64,000 nucleotides of DNA from Corythucha ciliata. Lineage: Eukaryota; Arthropoda; Insecta; Hemiptera; Tingidae. The notes beneath the pieces were generated by a model that saw only the letters and a list, made by a program, of their open reading frames with translations, made no database searches and had not been told where the DNA came from. A program made the translations under genes and the position numbers. The stretch spans positions 54,351,952 to 54,415,951 of the forward strand of contig CM075941.1 in NCBI GenBank assembly GCA_038030265.1, in the 5' to 3' direction. Below are positions 22,993 through 33,505 of the stretch, in pieces. Numbering within the stretch: the stretch's first letter is position 1; every line of letters starts with the position of its first letter.

Positions 22993-25633
22993 ATGAGCTA
23001 CTATTATTAGAGCGCCCGGGACCGTCCGCGGGCTCATTTCTTAGGCGTCCGCAGGAAGAGATAAAAATCAGGGTTACCAGATCTGCGGTTTTCGCCCGGA
23101 ATTCACGTGCCTATAACTCATCTCCGGTCTCCGACTGGGCCGATAACATCTTTGTATAGATGGGTCTTCGCGGATTTGCTCCTTCAAACCCCACTTTCAC
23201 AGATGTTTGCTATTTTCCCCAATTTCGGTGGTTCTGCTTTTTCTGAAATCAGTTCCACACAGGTTTGGCAAGTTCGAGAAAGGTCTACGGAAAAACAATG
23301 TTCGCGTAATTCTGGCTCTATTTCACCCGGAGCGGATTTTCGCTCTCATAACAAAATTTGGCTCCTTCAAAACTCAATTTCAAGGGTATATTCAATAAGT
23401 ATTTAATTTCAAGTCTTATAATTTCGCGTAATTTTATTCTTTCAAGAACTAAATTTGGTGGCCTCAGATCTTTCTAGAATCAGTTTTATTTAAAGATTTT
23501 GCTAGTTCAAAAAACAAATGGTAACAAAATGTTCTGTAGAAAACAAAATCTCGTATTTTCGGCTTTCAGAAACACACACACGAATTTTTCCTCTATAGCA
23601 AAACCAATTTTTGAGGATATTCGGCTATTGTTCAAATTCCAATTGTAGGGAATTTTGCTCTTTCTAGGAACCTAGTTTCATGGGCTAGGCTTTTTCAAGG
23701 CCCAATTTTGCGAATCGCTCTTTCAATTCTTGGATTTGGTATACCTTTCAAACACTAATCTCAGAGATTGGCACTTATGTCTACATGGTTTTGGAATCAG
23801 CTAGAGTTGAAGGTCATTTATGCTGGCCCGAAATCCCAAGTTGTCTTATTTTACCATCAAACATGGGTTTTGATGAGTCGCTCTGCGTTAAAAACTTCCT
23901 GGAATAAAGCTTTCCAATGACCTACGATGAATTGGACATTGACACAGTAATAGCCGAGATATTGGGACAAAGTTTATAAATTGTCAAAATAAGGCAGTTG
24001 CAGCCACTGGAAATAAAAGAGAACTATCGTCTTATTAGTGGATGATTGAATCCAAATCGTTAAATTAGTCTCAGAAAATCATAAAAATACGAATGCAGTG
24101 AATTCTTTACTCATAGTCCCTCCCCCCTCAAAGGCACCTATTTATTTATTTTATTTTTTCTGTATTCATGTTTTATAACAAATGCTCGATGTGCCCTCCA
24201 CCTTGCCTCTCGATATCGACATGTCGATGAGGCAATATAGCGTTACGAATTTCGTGCCCGGTACTATAATTTCATGGATGTTGGATGCCATCATTGGGCA
24301 AATCTACAAAGGTGCGTTTTACACCTGAAGCGTCTCTCCTGGACAAAAGTGTATAGTGTCGGACATACATTTCTTGACTGCATACTATTAAACTCTAATG
24401 ATAATTTCTAGAAGTTTGGGGTTACACCAAGGCGATTTGTGTCTGACACTAAATTTCAAGCTATAGGAAAGTGTGGTGGGACACTTCGGTTCGGTGTAAT
24501 AAGGTCATGTGGACAAACTTTAGTTTATTCGTACGTGGTTAGCACGCGGGTTTTTCGGCCTAAATTTCCATTTTATTAGTCTCATTTTCAGAATGGTGAG
24601 GAGTGGCTTTACATTAGCCATTCCCCATCACGAGTGGCCAGTAAGAAGACACGGTAGCCGGCTTATTAAGCTCGGACGAAAGAAAGCAAAATCTTGGCAA
24701 TGACAGCGGAAAACACGGAGGTTGTGTAAGCTCTGAAGCCGATTATTGTGAATACCCCCAAGAGGACATAATCGGAATTGTGCTTGGATCGTCCAAGTAG
24801 GTATTCAAAGGGCCGACTTTAATGCTAAAGCTGGGCTTAATAAGAGCCAAAAATGAAGTATTATGTTCCAGCTTTTATAAATCTATTTGTGCTTCAATTT
24901 AACTATGATATTCAAGGTTACCTGTGATGACAGCGAAACGAATGAACGGCTTATCCTTGCTTGGGCGAACGTTCATTCTTTTAGTTTTCTCAACAAACTA
25001 CAAAGTGCGCACCACTTTTGATACGAGATCGGTGGACCAGAACACTGTTACGCAACCGTTTCAAACTAGTATTTCCGTTTCAAACAATTATATAAACTAT
25101 TATTTACTTCATAATTAGCGCATGAATGTATACCGGTGTACTAGCTGGTTTGGGTCGGATGTGGTACAGCGTACAGCGACTCAATCCAAAGTGGTAAAAC
25201 GAGCGTCTGCCCTTACAAGGCAGAACTGTGGTTTGTAGTTGGTCCCTAGCCAGTTTGAGAAGTTAAAACTGCCATGTCTTTGACGAGGCGATTACCAATT
25301 TCACCCGTTAAGTTGTTGATGTTTTTATCATTGTCTTATAGGATAAGCTTGATAGCTCGCCCTCTCAATTAGCCATGATAATGCAGACAGGCAATTTTGA
25401 ACTTTTCAAGGGATGAAGCATTATTTTCTATTTTTAGTAGAAATTTGAAAAGGTTGCACGCATCAGGTCCTGCCCCTCGTACTGATGGCCCTCTTCCATT
25501 AGAATCAGACAGAATTTGCAAACTATAATTTATGAGCACATTCGATCGTATTTACAGCAACAATGTTTCAACAACGTTCTACCATAATAATATCTATGCT
25601 CCCCTCCCACCCTAAAACAGGGAAATTTCCGTT
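22993..25633. repeat. Intergenic region with degenerate repeats
   Basis: No gene recognised. About 23060-23110 (GTTACCAGATCTGCGGTTTT) matches a second copy near 52412-52445. 23330-23760 carries roughly 30-bp units with CTCTTTC, AAACTAATTT and TTTGGC words like those at 55400-56290. 24100-25600 shows nothing identifiable. A phrase GTGGTTAGCACGCGGG at 24535 was considered for a tRNA and rejected. Confidence 0.4.
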
Positions 25634-26105
25634 TTAAACAAATTTGAAGAGACGATCACGGTAGGCCACCTCGCCCCTTCGAAAAGACGCCTCTTTTTTG
25701 TCCTGAAAAACGAGAGGGTTCAAATTGTTGGGAATCGCAACTCGAAGACGACAAAATTTACCCGGTCGTGTTTAATGTAGAAAAAAGTAGCCACAAGCGG
25801 AAGGACGAAAAATATTACGCCTCGGAGAGCATTCCTGGGTGTCTCTCTGAAGTGATCAATTCGATAGGCTTTGGACGATAGAAATCTTTGAAGCGCTGGG
25901 TCGACCTTTATTTAACAATCAAGAAACGGGTCGAGTATTCCGCGGTTTAACAGACAATTTCGTGTTCGTTTGGCGATGGGGAGGCACTTACCACAGAACC
26001 ACCCTGGTTGTGAGGGTTGGTGATCTGCTTGAAATATTCCCTTTTCATGGCAGCCCTTTGCTTGTTTTTCTCGTTGACCAGTCTAATGAGTTCCTGTTCG
26101 TCCAT
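25634..26105 (-). CDS. NDUFB4: NADH dehydrogenase (complex I) 1 beta subcomplex subunit 4 (B15)
   Basis: Three exons, 25992-26105, 25762-25905 and 25634-25702, give 108 residues. The start MDEQELIRLVNEKNKQ leads into the family core RAAMKREYFKQITNPHN, matching the KREYLLQYNDPNRRG region of mammalian NDUFB4. Exon 2 supplies DPALQRFLSSKAYR, an NALRG turn and one hydrophobic membrane segment (GVIFFVLPPLVATFFYI). Exon 3 ends DKKEASFRRGEVAYRDRLF, matching the basic tail that follows the membrane helix. It is an accessory subunit of the inner-membrane arm of complex I with no catalytic role. The protein is slightly shorter than the roughly 129-residue mammalian form, the missing part being N-terminal. 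The exon 1 and 2 donors and all acceptors are canonical. Confidence 0.9.
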
Positions 26106-27180
26106 TTTAGTAATTTTCGAGCGATGTCGGAATTCTTCCTTCCTCCTCGAAAAATTAAACTTTTTGACACACACAAATACAGCTGAGTGAATGAATGGGT
26201 TGAAAACTGTTACAAGTCACGAAGGTACTCGTTTCACGTTCGACACCTGCTGAGCCCTAACGTCCACTCTGAAAAACCGACTCCGTCAATTTGCCGCCTT
26301 ATTTAGCGAGTGGAGTCGTTGGTAAAATCAAATACTTGCGAGGAAAAAAGAAAACGAAATGAAGAAGTAGAGGAAAACCTGTTAAAAAAAAAGTGGAAAA
26401 TAGGACCATGGAGCAGCATCAAAAATTTGCAGCCTTTGGTTGCAAACTGTCAGTATCTCCAAAAGCTCTCCTTTCATCGCAATTTTCAGTCCAAAAACCA
26501 CAGATATTGACACGTCGGCCCATAAATTTGAAAATATTGTCCAAAAATGAGCCTTTCGCGTTGCAATTAGGCAGATTTTCTAGACTCTAAGCTCGTGTAC
26601 TGAGCCGCTTCCTTGGACTTCAGTGCTGTGTGGATTGCGTGGTCATGTGCGGAAAAATTGGTTCAGCTAAGCGGGCGAAAGTATCCTCTGTAACTGTGTC
26701 AATATCTTCAACAGCTAATTTATTATTTAGTGAAAGTTGAAATAAACTTTAGGTACGGAGTTACCTAATTAAATTATTTGTTTTCAGTAAAAACATTCAT
26801 TTTATTGCACTTTTTCCCGACTAGTTTCGGGGGTATGCGCCCCATTATCAGCTGGGCATCCCGTCAGAAACAAATCTCTCTGTCTCATATACAGGGTGGA
26901 TCCACCGTATAAGTGTGACAAAACATTTTGGGTAAAATACGGCAAAAGTGGAGTAACGTGGTACCTTGGGAAGTGTTCTACACGTCGAGCCGTTCCAGAG
27001 TTATGATTTTTTTTTTTTTTTTTTTTTTAAGTCACCGGTGCTTGCTTTAAAAAATCCGCGATTTCTCGGCTATTATACCTATCGCACCAAATCCAAAAAG
27101 TGATGCCATTTTTCAGAAACTACAGAGAACATTTCCTTTAAGATGGAGGCCATTATATTGCTCGAAATAATCGTCAACAC
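26106..27180. other. Upstream of NDUFB4 and transposon-like DNA
   Basis: About 26106-26300 is the likely leader and promoter of NDUFB4. Near 26890 begins a phrase ATACAGGGTGGATCC, similar to the ACAGGGTGTTTCAGG at 29236; both look like transposon ends but were not classified. A T-run lies at about 27008-27028. No gene is supported. Confidence 0.35.
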
Positions 27181-27181
27181 G

Positions 27182-27960
27182 CCAGAAATCTCGAATTTTT
27201 GCCATAAATTCACGTGGCCTCCATAATTATTTGTGCGTTTTACGAAAAGTCGCTGTACCCAAACGGCTCCCTCTACAGACTTTTGATGTCTCACAAAAAC
27301 GTCTCCGTCTTTCAAGCTTCCTTTTAAGGGGGAGTTGCACATGTGTTTCCTCGACTCCCCTCCAATCATACCTCGCCTACTCCGCGTTACGGAAATTACA
27401 GCCGTATTTCTGCACTAATCCTGGACTTCAAGGGCTCATTTAAATCTTCAGGAAATTCCGCACAACCGTACGATCTTCCTTTTTCATAATTCATCCCTAA
27501 AATAACTGTAAAACGCACATAAACTTTTACCTTGAAAATTCACACTCTTTCGACGACTTATTTAGGAAAGCAAGATCGTACGCTTGTGCGAAATTTCCTG
27601 AAGATTTAAATGAGCCCTTGAAGTCCAGGATTGGTGCAGAAATACGGCGGTAATTTCCGTAACGCGGAGTAGGCGAGATTATTGGAGGGGGGTCGAGGAA
27701 ACACATGTGCAACCCCCCCTTAACGTGTTCACATTTCATATGTTACCACTGACGTTTCTCACGAGAATGCACAAAAATTGTGTTTTTCATTGCTTACGAT
27801 ATTGGTGAAGGGTGCAGGGAGCGCAAGGGGGAGCAGGGAGAGGTTTTTGTGATACAACGAAAGTCTGTAGAAGAAGCCGTTTGGGTACATCAACTTTTCG
27901 TAAAACGTACAAATTATGGAGGCCACGTGAATTTATGGCGAAAATGCCAGATTTCGTGCC
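27182..27960. repeat. Large foldback (inverted repeat) element
   Basis: The left arm (about 27182-27478) and right arm (about 27570-27955) are reverse complements with scattered mismatches around a central loop of about 90 bp. Matching pairs include CATAAATTCACGTGGCCTCC (27202-27221) with GGAGGCCACGTGAATTTATG (27918-27937), and GGACTTCAAGGGCTCATTTA (27423-27442) with TAAATGAGCCCTTGAAGTCC (27607-27626). The right arm has an extra block of about 85 bp. Short open frames in the two arms mirror each other and are not genes. A transcript would fold into a long hairpin. Confidence 0.75.
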
Positions 27961-28049
27961 GTACGCAAACACGCCCCCCCCCCCACACCAAGTATGAACT
28001 GGAAGAATTAAAATTAGACAGTCCAACCCCACGGAAATGAGGTATTTTG

Positions 28050-28480
28050 ATTAACTATTAGAGGAAAAATGGTTTTTATGGTAAGCAGAATCCGTAAATT
28101 GATTTTTTTAAAGAGCCAAACCCGTGAAAATAGTTTTTGAAGAGCCAAATCCGTCAAATTCTTGATGGTCGAAACCCCACAAAATTGATTTTTTCAAGAG
28201 ACAAACCCGTAATATGGTTTTTTATTGAGCCAAATAACCCACGAAATTGGTATTTTGAGTGTGCCAAGTTCCGCTAATTCATTTTGTTTCAAGATACAAA
28301 ACCCTCAAGATCAAGGTTTTTTGAACGACTGAAGCCCTTGAGATCGGTTTATTGATCCTGTGAAGTTGGTTCTATTCAGCAGAGCCAATCCTCTAAAACG
28401 GAGTTTTCAGGAGTTATAAACCTGTGAAAGTGGTTTTTTGAAAAGCCGAACCCGCAAAGGTTGTTTTTTATGTAAGCCAA
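28050..28480. repeat. Degenerate ~30-bp tandem array (GCCAAA/AAATTG type)
   Basis: Successive units contain words such as AGAGCCAAACCCGTGAAA and GGTTTTTTGAAGAG at a spacing near 30-35 bp, with many substitutions and no long open frame. Related arrays in either orientation lie at 11990-12540, 23330-23760 and 55400-56290. Confidence 0.55.
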
Positions 28481-29229
28481 GCCTAAGTTTTTTTTGTTTT
28501 TTCATTTCATTGCTAAACCCCCAGGATTGTTTTTTCATGTTTTTTCAACGATCAACCCCACGAAATGGTTTCTTGAAGTGCCTTATTTCCGCGAAGTTGT
28601 GGTTACAGCAAATCTCGCCCACAGGAACTATGAAACTGCCGATTTTTACCCCTGAAAAACATTTCCACGCACTGAATCTGTCATTCTGACACCACGGTCT
28701 GATTATTCAGGAAAAATTGTATACCTTTTGAGACCCTTTCCACAGTTAAAATAGGGCATATGGTCCTTCCCTGCTGAATCGAAAACGTTGTTTGGAAGAA
28801 AATTCACCCAGAACCCTGAAATTTTCCCTTACCCTAAGCCCTGTATGATTTTTGATTGAGTCAAGTGGTCCAATATTCGCGTTTTTAGTTGATTATAGCG
28901 CTTTTCCTAGATTTTTAACCTCAAAGTACCCCCCGGAAATATGTGGTTTATAGTCCAATCTGGCAACTCTGTAACCCGTTGACTCATTCCAAACATTTTA
29001 CGTATTTTCACCGCCTACAAAGAAAAAATTCAAGAGGGAAGGGGGCATACCATGACCACCGCTCCGGGCATCAAAATGTCACGCCACGCCCCTGCTCTGT
29101 GGGATTTCCACTTTTTACATGCAGTTGCCTTACTACGGCTTCACTTTTGAGTCTTTAGGTGAGGGCATCTGCACGCTCCAGCCGGCCCTCTGGCAAAGCC
29201 CACATGATCACCCCTCGAGCAATATGGTG

Positions 29230-30125
29230 GTACATACAGGGTGTTTCAGGAGGAATGATCAGGACTTTAACCAGTCATAGTACTAACGAGAAAGAAACAA
29301 AAATCACCATATGAACATAGGGTCGCAAACGCTTCGTTTCCGAGTTACAGGTATTTTTGTCATTTTTCGGCCAAACGCGTTCTTTTCGTCAATAATCATT
29401 TCTAGCCTCCTAGCCATCCGTAACAGAACTATAAATTTTAGATCATTTTGGTAAGATTTTGGATATTGCTGATGGGTAAGTAAGGAGGAGCGATGGGAGG
29501 GTGTAATAATTTGACAAAATAACATGTATTTGTTATTGCTGAGGTGTAGGTGGTTGGCGTGTGAAAAGATAAATTAATTATTTGGCAAAAAACATGAGGT
29601 ATTCGTTTTATGAAATTATTTCTGTGTGCAAATTTAAAGATTGACGCGGAAATACCTGTTTTCAATTTTTTATGCTTGGTGAAATGTGGCTCGATTTGAC
29701 GATCTGATCAGGATTTTCTGAACGTTCGCTGTGGTATCTCACTCAAAAATGCGTCTATTTTAAAATTTAAAAAACCATTTTGTAGCTTACAACACTGGCA
29801 TGTTTTCATAATTTAACCGTACCTTCACCACCAAAGACTTCGGAAGATTCGTCTTTGAAGGAAACGGTAAAAATCAAATTTGCACTTTTTCGCTTTTTCA
29901 AGAATTAAAATAAAATAGGTTAGTTAAAACAGAGTTTCTTAAACCCAAAATTTGTGCTCTTTTCAGAAATGTAATCGGTATTGCTCTGTTACGAATGGCT
30001 AGGACGCTAGAAATGACTATTGACGAAAAGAACGCATTTGGCCGAAAAATGACAAAAATACCTGTAACTCGGAAACGAAGCGTTTGCGACCCTGTGTTCA
30101 TATGGTGAACATTTACCATCCTTGC
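29230..30125. mobile_element. Inverted-repeat transposon-like element
   Basis: About 29310-29425 and 30000-30108 are reverse complements over more than 100 bp. For example GGGTCGCAAACGCTTCGTTT (29320-29339) pairs with AAACGAAGCGTTTGCGACCC (30073-30092), and GTTACAGGTATTTTTGTCAT pairs with its complement near 30050-30069. The left side is preceded by ACAGGGTGTTTCAGGAGGA, a form often seen at the ends of insect transposons. About 570 bp without a transposase separate the arms. Class and exact termini were not resolved. The small open frames at 29304-29525 and 29898-30119 are mirror images of each other. Confidence 0.6.
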
Positions 30126-30722
30126 GAAAACTGGTGGTGTCTATGCTGCCCAGATAAATCGCTTTCAGGCTGTTGAGTTCAGTCTAAATTTTCGCAGATT
30201 TGATATAATTGCAGACCCAATATTTCCCGATCCCAGCTGCGTTTAGCCCCTTTGAAAAAAGCAATTCCGCCAGCGGTTTGGCTGTTTCAAAAGTCAAAAT
30301 TTCATTGACTTGCCGTCCTAAAAAAAAAAAAAAAAATTTGCTCCGGCTGCTGGTGGTCGGAAAGAGTGCATTTCATTCCTTATACAGATATCCTAAGCCG
30401 TCCCAGAAGTAATAATTTTGATACCATAATTTGTTTCATTAAGCCGAACTTCTTCCTCTATTTTCACCACCCTCTCTTCAAAAATGTCGAAAAGTTTCGG
30501 TAGTTTTCCTAGGGCTTTGTTATATTAAATTTTTGTGCCGTATTTTATAATACCCAAACGTGTGAATTTAAGCGATTTTTTGAAATTTCATCCCCCATTT
30601 CACCCTCCCCCATCAAAGTTTTCGATAAATCTCAATGGAATAGAGTCGAATTTTAGAGCGCTAAGACGAACTAGTGAAGTTCAACGCTATTTTTACACTT
30701 CCACACCGGAAGGACCACCTTG

Positions 30723-31165
30723 ACTTTTTCGAAAAGTAAAATAGGAATCAAAGGCTACTATAACATGGAGTATACGTACCGAATAATGATGCTTCTAGAA
30801 TCAACGCCAAAGCGCGTTCCGCTAAATCGATTTCTTCGAGAGTTATCGTGCTAACAAGACCACAAGCTTACTTCCACTCCGGGGGCAACACCCCTTCCCC
30901 TTCGACTTTTTCAAAAAATTAAAATGGGAATCAAAGGCTACTCTAACATTGAGTATACTTACCGAATATGATGCTTCTAGAATCAACTGGTGATTTATAG
31001 TGATTTTTTGACCATTTTCAACCCCTATTCCCCCCCTCCCTCCACCCCAACGGATTTGGCCCAAATGCAATACCGACCGGGGTCTTATGACTACTGATTT
31101 TTTTGCCAAAGCCGTGTTCCGCTAAACTAATTTCTTCGAGAGTTATCGTGCTAACAAGAAAACGG
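30723..31165. repeat. Direct duplication of ~140 bp
   Basis: 30735-30861 and 30915-31160 share, in the same order, GGAATCAAAGGCTACT, GAGTATAC with TACCGAAT, GATGCTTCTAGAATCAAC, GTTCCGCTAAA and TTTCTTCGAGAGTTATCGTG. The second copy has an insert of about 110 bp rich in C runs between the last two blocks. No coding function is seen. Confidence 0.6.
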
Positions 31166-31639
31166 CCATAAGCTTATAAATAAACATATATATGTTTATA
31201 TATCCTGGAGACCACTGAATTCGTGTTCTAGAGGTTCTGAAACGTGAAGAAAACATGACATGACCCATGTTTGCCACCATCACGACGAGACCAATATTGC
31301 ATTTTCAGAATGAAATGCACTAAAAAAAAAACAATTTCTCAAACTTCAAAAATACGAAACTTCCAGGGTGTTGGCACATTTCAACAAACAATTTTTTGGG
31401 GGCTCGCACCTTTCAAAAACGAAATTTAACGAGTTTGAGCCTTTCAAAGCCCAAATTGTGTGCCTTTTTGGCACACTCGGAAGCACATTTCGCAGGGTTG
31501 AAGCAGAGGCCCGTGCGTGGTGCGAATGTTCGGGCACGGGGATAAAAACCCAGTGGGGCCTCTCACAGCCCTCTCCCCTCCCTCACCAACCAAATGTTGT
31601 ATCATTTCGCTATAGTGCCCAATATTTTCAACCACAAAA

Positions 31640-31870
31640 AAGGTAAGTTAACTTACCCCAACAGAATAGCTCCAAACCAAAGCTAAGTACCAACTGCAGT
31701 AAAGCCCCAAACCACAGCTATAAGCCCCCAACCACTCCCTCCAAATCCCTGAACCCTTGCAAAGTTCCTACGACAAAAAGCTCAAGCCACAGTTATGTTT
31801 CAACCACCAAGAAGGCACAATTATACAGCAAAGCTCCAACCACAAAATTGGTGCTGCCACGACAGAAAAC
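31640..31870. repeat. Degenerate array of AACCACA-type units
   Basis: A run of short units with words like CCAAACCACAGCTATAAGCC and AAGCTCCAACCACAAAA at roughly 20-30 bp spacing. Related stretches are at 7400-7570 (opposite strand), 11400-11465 and 63110-63245. Confidence 0.45.
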
Positions 31871-32093
31871 ATCAACCACGGCCCAACCACTTCTTTTTCT
31901 CCCCCTCTCGTCTACCCTTTCTTGATTTCCGAAATCGGGGGCCCCCAAGGAAGGCCGGGCCCGAGGGTATGACGCATCTATAAGTGCCCTCTCGCGACTC
32001 GCCATCATCTCGATAGGCCTGTGGTGAAGTCTCCCCGTTAGACGCCGTGTAGCGTGCACTGATCGTGATCTGGATGAGGCTTCCCCGCTCTGC

Positions 32094-32240
32094 TTTAGTC
32101 GCCTTCACATGCAAGCTTTAAAGAGCTGAGCTGTGGGCTTCAACCAATCAGAGTGCTCCGCGCTGTGTACTCGGAGCGCTGTGATTGGTTGAAGCCCCCA
32201 CATCTAAGCTTTTTAAAGCTTGCACGTACAGGCGCCTTAT
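32094..32240. mobile_element. MITE with ~65-bp inverted ends
   Basis: The ends are near-perfect inverted repeats: GCCTTCACATGCAAGCTTTA at 32101-32120 pairs with the complement of 32213-32237, and GGCTTCAACCAATCA (32136-32150) pairs with TGATTGGTTGAAGCC (32182-32196). The element is about 147 bp and noncoding. Its outer end CGCCTTCACATG is shared with the element at 37294-37437. Confidence 0.65.
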
Positions 32241-33505
32241 AACCATATGGTCCAACACACGGCACCCTCAGCCTGTAGTGGCTCATCAGTTAGTTTAGGA
32301 GTCGCTATTCAACCCCGATACCCCACAATTCACCCCCCCCCCCCCCGATGGTCACTGTCATCTGCATGCTGGATGAATCAATAAGCTCTCATAAATTTGT
32401 TCACGGGCAAGGTCAAAATGTTTTGGCTTCCTGACTCATCCCCCCTCCCCGCCATAGTAATTTGTAGCGGTTTTTTTTCTCGAGTAAACACTCTGAGCGA
32501 CCTTTAAATTTTGATACGCTTTTGTTTAATAGCACAAATAAGGCGAGGGTGACGTGTTAAAAAAAATGACTACTCGACGAAATTCAAAAGCGATAAAAAT
32601 AATAATTACTCCTCCCCATAAAACAAATCATTGTTCGTGCTATTATTAATTATCGTAATGCCAACGCAATTTAAGTCACATTCCTGACTAAAATTCACTT
32701 TTTGTTTTACTTATTATTACGGTCGTTGGGTTTTGAACGTCTTGCGCAAGATGTCGACGTAAACATAAAAACGCATAATTCATTTTTTGACGGTCCAGCG
32801 ACCTTATTCTGTGCACCTAACGATTGGCCTGTAGTGGAAAAAGATGGAAATGAAAGTAAAACACTCCCCTTCACCGCCAACCCCATCTTTCATAACTCGA
32901 GAGGAATTTTATGCAACGGCGAACCCGTAGATGTGTTGTAACTTTTCAATTAGGGGGTGGAAGGACTTTACACGTTAAGGGGTGTATAACAAAAAAATTG
33001 CACGATTTTATTGAGAAAAAAAAAGATAACGACAAATAAGAGTCAGCAAGATAATAAAAAAAGAACAACAACGTTACAAGCTACGAGTCAATTTGCTATT
33101 TAATTCTATTTAAAATAATAATTTTCATTACCTACGAGTACGCGTTAAGTATAAAAAATATTTCATATTTCACAAAATCTACAAATTCAACTTTGTATCA
33201 CATGGTATGGGACGACGACCGTTATGGTTGGAATATGGGGGGGGGGGGGATATTTTTCTCGCGTCCAGTTCTAGCACACATTCCGGAATTTGAAAGGCGT
33301 TTTTTTTTTCTTGAGGGGGCTGCGCCTTTATGTGGCAATACTTAAGCGTTTTAATTCACGATTGGAATAAAACGCTTTTTTTTTTTAAAGTATTTAATCT
33401 GAAAATAATAGGAACTTGATGGTTTTTGTGCATCTTGCTGCGCCGGGGGGAGGGGGTTGGAATAAGAAGTGATGATGATGAGAGGGGTAAGGTAGATCAC
33501 TCTCG
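32241..33505. other. Region 3' of UAP1, no further gene
   Basis: The part nearest 33505 should contain the UAP1 3' UTR. 33001-33110 is A-rich. C and G runs occur at 32334 and 33238. A 79-residue open frame at 32702-32941 (plus strand) has no recognisable motif and is not called. Confidence 0.35.

Noticed and set aside
24529..24560. tRNA-like phrase GTGGTTAGCACGCGGG
   Set aside because: No acceptor stem, anticodon arm or TTCGA-type T loop could be laid out around it.
31793..32114. Overlapping open frames on the minus strand
   Set aside because: They overlap an AACCACA array and the edge of a MITE, with no domain features.
32702..32941. 79-residue open frame on the plus strand
   Set aside because: No family motif, no splice context and no neighbouring exon were seen. 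The evidence was too weak to call.
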